Positions 55,214-64,000 of a stretch of 64,000 bases of DNA are shown here, in pieces (position 1 is the stretch's first letter; each line of letters opens with the position of its first letter). The DNA is from Turbatrix aceti. Lineage: Eukaryota > Nematoda > Chromadorea > Rhabditida > Panagrolaimidae. Position numbers and translations under genes: made by a program. The stretch covers positions 7,133,725 through 7,197,724 of the forward strand of contig OZ017769.1 of NCBI GenBank assembly GCA_963969345.1, read 5' to 3'. Below the pieces are notes generated by a model. The model saw nothing but the letters and a program-made list of their open reading frames with translations. It was not told the DNA's origin and ran no database searches.

Positions 55214-57085
55214 TTTGACCGGCGGTTCGGTGCAACCCAACGTTTATAAGGTGCCTGAAAGGGGGGCTTTGTAAATACATGTACATGATTTTTGGTGTTG
55301 TCGTCCCATTCACGTGTCGTCGTGTCCGGGACGACGGGGTCTATTTTGGGATCCCGAAGTTGACGTATGAAACAAAAGAAGCATTGTTGGCCCCGCCATT
55401 AGCGGCAACAATCCGCGGAAATTTTCAAAACATGGGCTGTTCACTCGGTCAGAGCAGAGCAGAACGACGACCAAGAACAATGCAACAACCAACGACTTCT
55501 TCGGGGGAGGGAGCGCAATAACGCGACCACTTGATGCCAGGGCACCCAGGCGGTGGTAGCAGGGGTGACGTGACACGTTTCGATGCCGAGGCTTTTCAAT
55601 TAGCAGAGCTTAGCTTAGGAGACGCGCTGGGAGACCGACCGGGGAGGCACTTCTTTATTTCTTGGCCATTAAGGCCCCCTCCTCCTCGAAATTGAATAGC
55701 TACACGCGTCGTCGAGGAACAAAAATTTGATCTGGATAAAAGTTATCCGGCACGAGATCTTTTACTTTCGCTCTCGGCTGAATGACGCGGAAGGCTACAA
55801 ATGAAGCTAGCAACCAGCCGGACTTCCGCTACGCCGGTGCGTATTCCTGGACAGGTTTTTTCACATTTTTCTCCGAAGTGGTGTGATTTCACGTAAAATG
55901 CCATTCCAGTCTCGCTTTTATAACCGGAATACACTTCCCATGGACACCAAATGTGCAAAAGACAGAGACCGCCCGTGAGTGAAGTCGCCATGGACTACCG
56001 TAATCAGTCGAAAAGCAAATGTGCGGCACGCGACCGCGCAACGAAAAGACAAAGACAATAGCGCCACCCAGACGCAGAAGTCGGAGGTCACGTGCATTTT
56101 TTTGCTCGATGAAATAAACAAAATGGCATTATGAATGTCGGGGCGTAAACAACAATGAGCCGTAAGCATGATTAGTATGGACGTGATTGACGGGAGAGAA
56201 GCGAAACAGGTCGGTGCCACTGGCGACGGGTGCACGGCGGTCTACGGTGGCCGTTTTTCGCCCTGCGAGAAAGCCCAGATGACCCTCTCGAGAGCAGACA
56301 AAAAAACAAGTGGCCTGAAATCGAGATGTGCCCTTGCCCGAATGGGTTACAAAATCCACGAGACAGGAAATCCGGGTGCCGAAAGACTTCGCCGAAACAA
56401 TTTGCGGCCACTTGACACGCGCGCGCGCTGCGCTGGATCCGACGCCGGCGCCGGCTGGCCCCTGGGTTGAACCGTGTGTCAACAAGCACGACGATACATC
56501 ATGTTTAAATTTAACGGACGGAAGCCAGTCTTCGTCGTCGTTGGCTTCGTAAGTGGCGTTTGTTTGCCCGTTTGGCCGTACAGGCTGTCGGCAAGGACAT
56601 CAGCATCAGCAACAACATGGCGACTGACGACCGGCCGGCGCGCCCCCCAAATGTTTGAAGCGTGATTTACGGGGGCAAATTGTTACAATGACGCCAGGTG
56701 TATCGTAAATCATCAAAAAAGCTGACATCTTTCATATTCGTGGGCAGGCACTTGAGTGCCACGCGAGATGTTTTTTGTACAGACCGTACTTTCGGCGAAC
56801 CGTAAATAAACAACCTTAAAGGCACTAAATCATACGGCACTTATGGCCAATGCACTTTGGGCAGCATGATCCAAAAACGAGCCTCAAAAGCGACGCCGGC
56901 GCCTCACGCGAAAAAACGGGGGCATAACATCATACCGCACCCAAGAGCGTCAGCTTGTGACCGGAAGGAGTCATTAAAATTTTAATGAATTACCAGCAGA
57001 CTAGGCTAGGCTGGCCTACAGATGAGTGATAAATACAAAAAACACAAAAGAATCCCTCAAAATCAGAGTTGTTCAATTCGACAAT

Positions 57086-57265
57086 TTTCAGTGCTCGCTC
57101 TGCTCGCGCTCTTTGAGCAATTCAATTTTCCGTGCTCGCTCTGCTCATGCTCTTTGAGTTCCTAAAATTTTCGCGCTCGCTCCGCTCGCGCTCTTTTATT
57201 CTCAGATCCTTTGCTCTTGCTCTGCTCACGCTCGTGAGTTGAGCAAGAGCGAGCAATGAGCGAAC
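57086..57265. repeat. GCTC-rich tandem array, block 1
   Basis: Successive units of about 45 bp of the form GTGCTCGCTCTGCTCATGCTC followed by TTTGAG and an ATTCAATTTT-type spacer. The block ends with the complementary motif GAGCAAGAGCGAGCAATGAGC, so it is partly palindromic. Confidence 0.85.
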
Positions 57266-57435
57266 ATGGCTCACACAAAAAAAAGTGAATTTTGAGCCAA
57301 AATTCAGTTCCTCACTAAAAGAAAGACCGTATACTCCTTGGAGATACCCCCAACATCGTGTTTTTGGTCGAAATTACCAGTATTTTAGTATTTGTAGCAC
57401 TAAATTTATAGTGAGCAGTGCTCATTTTAAAAATT

Positions 57436-57586
57436 TCTCTTGCTCGCTCTGCTCACGCTCTTTGAGCAATTCAATTTTTCGTGCTCGCTCTGCTCATGCT
57501 CATTGAGCACTCCAATTTTTCGCGCTCGCTCCGCTCGCGCTCGTGAGCTGAGCAGGAGCGAGCAGTGAGCAGGAGCAATTTGGTGA
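57436..57586. repeat. GCTC-rich tandem array, block 2
   Basis: Same unit and spacer as block 1, again ending in complementary sequence (GAGCAGGAGCGAGCAGTGAGC). About 170 bp of non-repetitive AT-rich DNA separates the two blocks, which looks like an element duplicated or split by an insertion. Confidence 0.85.
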
Positions 57587-58631
57587 GCATCGAACAACTC
57601 TGCTCAAAATAACAGCAGCGAGGGTTCAATTGAGACACAAAGCGTGGTCTAAAACACGTTTGTCTCGGTTTGTTAAGGCTCTCATGCGCGCGCGGGCGCG
57701 CCGCTTTATCTCTGGACAAATAAAATTACTTACGCGCATCACATTTATCCATGGCTCGCGTGGGACAATCCCATGACGTTCGCTAAACCGGGCGTAGCAG
57801 CAGGAGCAGCTCGATTATCGTTTTGCAATCCGAGATATAAGATATATCTTTGACTACAGTACCTCCAGGGGGGAGTGCTACACGTCAACAAATAGCACGC
57901 CTTACGTTGTACATACGTGGACAGATTCCGCAGCGCACTACTATTTATAGACGCGGAAGACAAACGTTGACAACCTTGTCAAAAGTAAGATGATTGCCCG
58001 AAACCGCGCGACATTGTCTGACGTCTCCTTGACAAGGGTAGACCAATTTCGTAACCGGGACCCTTCAATGACAAGCTGACGACAACAAAAAAAGCTTGAC
58101 TCAAGCGAGACAATCATTTCCGGCGCCGAAGAAGCCTCAGTTATTCATTCGACGGGTACGAATAAGGAAATAGGATTGCGGATGAGGCAAGCGTGCTTCC
58201 CTTCCGACGAACAACGTGCCTAGGTATGTATCCAACTGCGCCGTCAATTTCACGCCTCATCCAAATGCAAAGAAGATCAACGGTTCTGTTTTCTGTGTCT
58301 GGATGCAAGGAAGTATAAAATCGTGGCGAAACCATAAATGTGTATGTATCACGTCATTCAAAAAATTCTGATTTTGTTTGGACTTCCTTGAAAATAAAAA
58401 AGGGTGATGACTGGGCGGAGAACAACAGATTGCGGTCATTATGCCTTATGCCAACGAGGACATGTATCAAAACAAGCATCAAAAAACACATGACGTTACG
58501 GGTGGTATCGAAGCCGAAGGAAAACAGACCATCAGAGTTCAGGGGTTGTTTTTCATATTTATTATTAATAATGACCATATTATTTTCATTTTGTGCAAAA
58601 GTGCCGAAGATGATGCCGTGATTTACGCAAA

Positions 58632-58675
58632 GACTTTCACTTCCGGTTTTGGTTTTGATTCCGGAAGTGAAAGTC
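58632..58675. repeat. Perfect 15 bp inverted repeat with 14 nt loop
   Basis: GACTTTCACTTCCGG at 58632-58646 faces its exact complement CCGGAAGTGAAAGTC at 58661-58675, separated by TTTTGGTTTTGATT. It lies in a spacer with no gene. Confidence 0.9.
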
Positions 58676-60204
58676 AAAAGTGGTGTCTAGCGCGGTCAAA
58701 AATGAAACCGTAGGTTAAGAATTGTGCTTTGATGCCGCGTCCTGGCCCGTGGATCACAAAACCAGGTTTCCTGGTTTTTTTCGGGATGATGAATGCAATG
58801 CGAGTATGATAAGTGGATTTTCAGGTAGTCATAGACCATTTTATGACACTTGGTTAACAAAGGGCAACCGATGCCAAATCACCCCTCCCCGCACCGGGTC
58901 CCCGTAATCAATCTACCGACGACGCCGACGACGCTGTGCTACATACGACAGTCACCCCATACATGCCAACAAATTGCCTTGCCCGCAGACCACCTTGCCA
59001 CATGCGCTGTGATTTAAAATGCACAATATCCACCACCACCACCACGCCGGCCTGCCTGGTCGTCGGTCGTCGAGCGACCGGAGTCGTCGTCGCGAAGAGT
59101 GCCATCGTGCGTGGATCGATGACTAATGCGCCGTGACAACACGAGGTCCCCTCCGAGAGCCCAGATGAGTGCCCGGGCAGCGCGGGCGGGGGCTGGTTGT
59201 TTCCAAAAATTTGTGTAGTGCCATCACGGTGCAAAGAAACCAAAAAAACTGCTGTTGGCAAAGATATAAATGCAAATTTGCACTTGCAGAGAGGATAAAA
59301 ACGGGATAATATGCAATTAGTCGAATTTTTTTGAATTTCGAGAAAGACATGGTTCTACCGAAAAAAAAAATTAAAAACGCGCACGTCAGGGAGGGGTGGT
59401 AATCATGAAGGACCCAGCCTCGTCATGGCATTTGATATGCAACGGGATCCAGCCACTCCGTGTTGTATGACTTTTCTGAATTTAAAATTACCCCAATTTT
59501 ATCCGGGTTTCAAGAAAACCACTGAGACAATGCTCTTGGTCACGGGTAGGCGTTCGTAAAGCAAAAAAACCAAAAACAAAGCCTTGAAGACGCCGAGGGT
59601 GACACGTGGGACGCGGGGGACAACCGCGGCACCCCGGAGTCGACGACGACGACGAATACGACGAAAGATGCGGATACGCAAAAAAGACTGAGAACTAACT
59701 CGTTACGGTGGCGGATGCGTCAGCAAATCACATTTGGCAGGGGCGGTGAGGCGAGACGCCACGCCACGCGACGGCACGGCACGCCTAATCATATCCCACG
59801 TCCCTCCCGCCGCCTCCTGACGCATCGACGGCACCACCCGAACGAAATCAACGAGAGCGTGAGAGTCGTAAAAACATTCGGCGCGAAAAACAATAGAGAC
59901 TATATAGTCTATCGTATCTCACAGGAATCCGCCTGACAAATAAATAGGGTCATCGCAGACTGTCAACGTCAAAGTCATCTGGAAAAATAAATAAAAAAAC
60001 AAACCCGGCAAAATTAGGCACTCCCTTTTGAAAAGGAACTTTTTTTTTAAGGAACACATGAAAAATTCGGTGATTTCATTTCTCTCATTCATCGCACGTG
60101 CGTGAGAATTTTTTAAAATTTCTAAAAAAAAAATTGCCGTCATCGAGTCGCCAAATGACGCGTTCCAACCGCGTCAGTGTTTCCGGGTATTCAAAAATTC
60201 TGGT

Positions 60205-60345
60205 ACCTTAAAAAACCAAAAATCTGTACCGAAAACCTGATTTCCGTGTTTCTCGACACGAAAATCCGATTTTTTTGTATCCCGACACGAAAATCTGAAA
60301 TTTTTGTATCTCGACAGAAAACCTAATTTTTTGTGTTAATAAACT
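60205..60345. repeat. Degenerate tandem repeat, about 30-34 bp unit
   Basis: Four or five units of the form CGACACGAAAATCYGATTTTTTTGTATC in AT-rich DNA just beyond the CDK11 gene end. Confidence 0.65.
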
Positions 60346-60611
60346 AAAAAAGTATGCAAAAATACTTTTCCAATTCTTTTAAAAAAAAATTGTACTTTTT
60401 TTACAGAAATTACAAATTTGACACTTTTTTGTAATTTTTTCATTTCGCGTTTCTCGGGTACCCAAAATTCGGCATTCTCATCGTATGCCCCCAAAAAAGT
60501 CCACAAAATCAAAGACATTTACAATCAACGATGCAAAACAAAACAAAAAAGGTGCAAAATGTGTAATGTCCCCGACGAAAAGCGCTAACCCGTAATAACG
60601 GAACCCATGAC

Positions 60612-63111
60612 TCAGAACTTGATGTTGAAGGGTCCCTTCGCCTTGCGCAGTCGCCGAGGGTCGATGTTGAGTCCCTTGAGGAGCTCCTTCGTGTTGTCGT
60701 CGAGCTGTTCGACGGGCTCCGGCTCAGGAGGAGGCGCGGCCCTCGAAGGCGGCGGGATGACGCCTTTCTCCGACTTTGCAGGCCACGTCGGAAAGTATTC
60801 TGGCGCCGTGGGAAGGGGAGCTTCGTCGAACCACTTGGATTCGTACGCTTCCTGCGCAGTCACCCGTCTGAGGGGGTCGTAGATGAAAAAGGAGTTTAGC
60901 AGCCCGAGGCCGGCTTCTGAGATGATGTCAGCGCTGAACTGCTTCCGGAGCTGGTTGTACGGATACGTCTTGAACTTGGTCACCTGCACAATCGGCAAGG
61001 TGTCGTAGTCGGGCCACATCGCGCTGGTGGGGGTGCCGAGTTGCTGAAAAATCATTCGTATTCACAAAAAAAAACAGAAAACAAACAAAACATACGTGGA
61101 AAATCTTCTCAATCTGATCCGCGTCGCTTTTGCCCATAAAAAGTGGGGTCAGCTTGTACAACTCCGCCATGATGCATCCGACGGACCAGAGGTCGATTTC
61201 AAACGAGTACTTCTTCGCCCCCAGGAGCAGCTCGGGGCAGCGGTACCACAGCGTCACAACGACCTGCGTGTACGTCTTGAGGGGTTCGCTGTACGTCCGG
61301 GCTAGGCCAAAGTCGCCGATCTTGAGAATGCCTCGATGGGACAGCAGAAGGTTGGACGTCTTCAGATCCCGGTGCATCATCCAGTTGTCGTGCATGAAGG
61401 CCAGCCCGCTTAGTAGCTGCCGCATCAGAGATTTTATGACACCTGAAATATAAAAATTTAAAAAAATGCAATGAAAAACCAAAAAAATATATTTCAAATG
61501 AAATGTACCAGAGAATATTTTGAAAATTCATGAAATTTGCCGAAAAGTAGGTTCTACAACAAAAATTGTTTTAACGCAAAATTCAATCGCCTCTAACATA
61601 GAAATTCTGGCAGAGTTACGATTGCCGGAAATGGCATGTTTTCTATTTTTGACATGTTGTACCAAAAAAAATGACGACATTTAGAACGCTATTTTTGTTT
61701 ATCAACGTAATTTCTGATGCGGCCTCCTATTTTTCATTTTTTGTCCCCTGCCACATTCCTTGTGAAAACAAAAAATCCCCCAAACTGACCTGTAGAAAAA
61801 TGCTTGTTGCGCTGCTTGTGCTGATCGATGAGCGCCTTGAGATCGTGTTCGACATACTCCATGACGAGGTACACCTTGTTGAGATGGCTTCCAACGACGA
61901 TTTCCTTGACATTGACCACGTTCGGATGGTTCCTGCACATGAGTAGCAGGTTGACCTCCCTCAGCGAAGTGATGGGAAATCCGTTGGTCTCGCGCTCGAG
62001 TTTGAGTCTCTTGAGGGCGTAGATCGTCCCCGTGCTCTTCTCCTGCGCCCGGTAGACAATACCGAACGTGCCTTCGTCGATGTGATTCAGACAGTTGTAT
62101 TCCGATACATTTCGGCATCCCGAGATACCCGGAAAGTAGTTGGGCAGCCGGGAAATGTAGTGCTCCTGTGTCGTCTTTTCGAGTCGTTCCAACTGTTCGG
62201 GTAGCAAAACTGACTTTTGTGCTTCGGTCAAATCGTCCAAAATGAGGCCTTCCAATTCGCTGTCGTCGAGGGGTCGTAAATCTGTAATTAAACGAGTTTG
62301 AATGTGCAAAAGCAAAAAAAACGGAGTAAAAAAACCAACCGAAGGATTCTCCGAACTGAACAGCACCAGGAGGCGACGCGGCATCCGACACAGATTCCGG
62401 CACGTCCGTCGAAAGCGTCTTTGACCCCTCAGTCACAGGCGCCGCTAGCAGCGGAGACTGCGCAGCGTCGGCAAAGCTGTCCGGCGTCGAGGAAAGTACT
62501 GTAATTTCGGAATAACTCGGAACTGGACCATTCGGCAAGTTACCATCGTACGAATTCGCGTCGTCCTTTTCCAGGTCATCATTTGTGACATCGTGATCTC
62601 CCGCAGCTTCGGTGCCGTTCTCAATGTTCTGAAAAAGCCAGGTTTAGCACAAACAATCAATTAAAAACAAAAAACTAACGTTTTTATGATCGTGATTTTC
62701 AGGCGACGGCCGTATAGGCGGTGGCGACACATCTTCTGTTCCAGCTACCGGTATCACCGCCGTTTGGACAGCAGGAGACGCCGACGATTCGTTCTCTTTC
62801 CTACGTTGCTTCTGCTAAAAAGACAAATTTTAAAAAGTCAGTTTTATAAAAATAACAAAAACTAACCGGCTGAACGCTAAAAAGCTCGTCATCGTCGTCA
62901 ACGACCTCCTTTCTGACTTCACGGTCAGCAGATCTCTTCTTTGCCCGCTTTGATATCAAACTACGACGGTACGCGTTTTCCTGCGCTGAAAGCGGAGAAA
63001 AAGTTACCATCAAAACTCAAAAAACAGCAAAAACCAACCTTTCCGCTCCTGTCGGAGTCGCCGCTCGTCGTCGTCACTTGAAGCATCGTCGCTGTGGTGC
63101 TGAGAGGTCAT
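60612..63111 (-). CDS. cdk-11: Cyclin-dependent kinase 11 (PITSLRE kinase)
   Basis: CDK11 pairs with L-type cyclins and phosphorylates splicing and transcription machinery in the nucleus. Seven exons on the minus strand: 63111-63039, 62985-62867, 62814-62680, 62628-62340, 62281-61790, 61442-61096 and 61043-60612; 628 residues, all phases consistent. The N-terminus is acidic and basic ([25 protein letters not shown]). The kinase domain starts near 266 with [12 protein letters not shown], glycine loop EGTFGIV, Lys296 in YALKRLKLE, and the diagnostic PITSLRE at 308-314. [20 protein letters not shown], the T-loop [11 protein letters not shown] and the insert [16 protein letters not shown] follow, then [13 protein letters not shown] and a C-terminal GPFNIKF that matches the CDK11 tail. 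It is shorter than vertebrate CDK11, mostly through a shorter RS/E-rich N-terminus. Confidence 0.97.
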
Positions 63112-63350
63112 AACAGTGGTAGAGTGAATCCCAGAAATCAGAAACGGCAAGAGTTGTACGAAAGAGCCCCGGAAGAAAGCTCAACGTCGGAGAGAAAAAA
63201 TTGTGCAACGCTGCGCAAATTCAACAACTTTTCATTCGCGCCAGGACTCCTCGAGTTGCGAGTTATTTTACACAAAAGCGTTGAATTCCATCAAACTTTG
63301 CTTTTTGCCAGTTTTTTTTCTAGTTTTTGTTTGTGTTGGCTATTCCAAAT
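63112..63350. promoter_or_regulatory. Bidirectional promoter region, CDK11 / arginyl-tRNA synthetase
   Basis: Only 239 bp separate the start codons of these two head-to-head housekeeping genes, so transcription of both must start here. A pyrimidine-rich tract (CTTTGCTTTTTGCCAGTTTTT) before the synthetase ATG could serve as a splice or trans-splice acceptor. No TATA box was seen. Confidence 0.6.
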
Positions 63351-64000
63351 ATGTCGGATGCGGCAACCGCGGTAGCCATCCGACTACTGGAGCAATTGGT
63401 GAGTGTCCCCATGCGTCATCTGCGCCGGGTGGACTTTCGTAATTCCGCGATTTTTTAGGGCGCGGAGATAACATCTCTCTCCGACGATTTGGCCGGGTTG
63501 CAGGCCGGCAAGCCGACCGAGCGCACGTTTGAGAGTCTTCCGAGTCTTCAGGTTGCCGGGACCGAGATCAACCAGCTTCGGTATCGTATAAAGATGCTCG
63601 AACGAGTGAGTTTTCATCGGTCAAAGAAAAATTATTTGTTTGTTGTGGATTTTAGGCTATCGCTCACGTCCCGAAAAAAGCCGCTGCCAATTCCCTGCCC
63701 AACGGAGCAACGCCCCCGCCCGCGAAGAAGGATCGCAAGGATCAAAAGGCAGTGTAAGTTGCAATGACCAACGAGAGTCTATTTTTCATTGACATTTGAC
63801 AATGTTTACGGTAGTTTTTCATAAATTGTCCACTTTTTCGACGGATTTTTGCAATTTTGTGTTGAAATCCTGCTTGGTTGCAGGATCCCGAAGCAGGCAG
63901 CGTCGGTCAAGTACGTGGTTGTCGAGGACTTTGGAGACTCGGTTCTCGGTCACCTGGCGCAACTTTTCTCGAAAGCCATCGAAAAAGCCTTCCCCCAGGC
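63351..64000 (+). CDS. rars-1: Arginyl-tRNA synthetase, cytosolic (5' part; continues past window)
   Basis: Class I synthetase that charges tRNA-Arg. Four exons are visible, 63351-63398, 63459-63605, 63656-63753 and 63884 to the window end, giving 136 residues with matching phases. The N-terminal part is a leucine-zipper-like coiled coil (VAIRLLEQLGAEITSL, INQLRYRIKMLER), the appendix used by the animal enzyme to join the multi-synthetase complex. A Lys/Pro-rich linker follows. The last segment, LAQLFSKAIEKAFPQA, matches the conserved start of the ArgRS additional domain (human: LQEVFGHAIKAAYPDL). The catalytic domain is outside the window, so this rests on the N-terminal pattern. Confidence 0.88.

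Larger units (their letters stand above)
55214..60611. other. 5.4 kb spacer upstream of the neuropeptide gene
   Basis: No gene was recognised. The part next to 55213 should hold the neuropeptide promoter and any neuron-specific enhancers; the part next to 60611 holds the CDK11 3' UTR. Repeats inside are annotated separately: GCTC arrays (57.06-57.59 kb), a 15 bp perfect inverted repeat (58632-58675) and a short tandem array (60.2-60.35 kb). Confidence 0.45.

Noticed and set aside
55214..60611. Possible tRNA or small structured RNA genes in the spacer
   Set aside because: No A-box/B-box pair or cloverleaf was found; the only strong stem (58632-58675) lacks tRNA or known small-RNA features.

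Overview
This is a window of intron-rich animal nuclear DNA, most probably from a nematode. Coding exons are GC-rich. Introns and spacers are AT-rich with long T runs. Most introns open with GTGAGT or GTAAGT and close with a T-run followed by CAG. The best taxonomic clue is a neuropeptide precursor at 54872-55213 with three KWMRF-amide repeats, the layout of nematode flp-22. A kinase-only TTBK-type protein, an HNF4-type nuclear receptor, a PLA2-like secreted protein and a DEG/ENaC-like channel fit that placement. The clade cannot be named. All exon models come from reading splice sites and phases by eye, and each one closes in frame; there is no transcript evidence.

Layout: 0.3-1.9 kb Rab5 (-); 2.7-3.5 kb NMN adenylyltransferase (+); 5.4-15.9 kb a PHACTR-family PP1/actin regulator with a 5.3 kb first coding intron (+); 17.1-18.0 kb phosphoserine phosphatase (-); 20.0-21.5 kb HNF4-type nuclear receptor (-); 22.4-24.8 kb a phospholipase-B-like membrane protein lacking its catalytic residues (+); 25.7-26.5 kb a small secreted protein (+); 27.6-28.3 kb an intronless UMP-CMP kinase with a mitochondrial-type leader (+); 29.1-31.4 kb cyclin E (-); 32.7-35.2 kb a C2H2 protein resembling ZNF608/609-scribbler (+); 35.3-37.3 kb a divergent DEG/ENaC-like channel (+); 37.4-38.3 kb an unrecognised secreted protein (-); 39.5-40.1 kb a PLA2-like secreted protein (-); 41.6-42.9 kb a DHHC palmitoyltransferase (+); 43.0-43.4 kb a small single-pass membrane protein (-); 44.05-45.05 kb a TTBK/CK1-type kinase (-); 49.9-54.4 kb an ARHGAP20-like RhoGAP (+); 54.9-55.2 kb the flp-22-like precursor (-); 60.6-63.1 kb CDK11/PITSLRE kinase (-); 63.35 kb to the window end, the start of cytosolic arginyl-tRNA synthetase (+).

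These genes do not form a pathway. They are a typical metazoan mix of trafficking, NAD and serine metabolism, cell cycle, signalling and secreted products. Local arrangements that may matter are the CDK11/ArgRS head-to-head pair (239 bp apart), the ZNF609-like/DEG-ENaC-like tandem pair (134 bp apart, possible operon), and convergent pairs with very short spacers (37337/37421 and 42879/42969).

The most interesting non-genic signals are: two copies of one repeat family that each fill most of an intron in an unrelated gene (23639-23911 and 35630-35909); a 217 bp terminal-inverted-repeat element (43839-44055) whose end supplies the stop codon of the TTBK-type kinase; palindromic GCTC-rich arrays at 57.06-57.59 kb; and a perfect 15 bp inverted repeat at 58632-58675. 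No rRNA, tRNA, CRISPR array or autonomous transposase gene was recognised.
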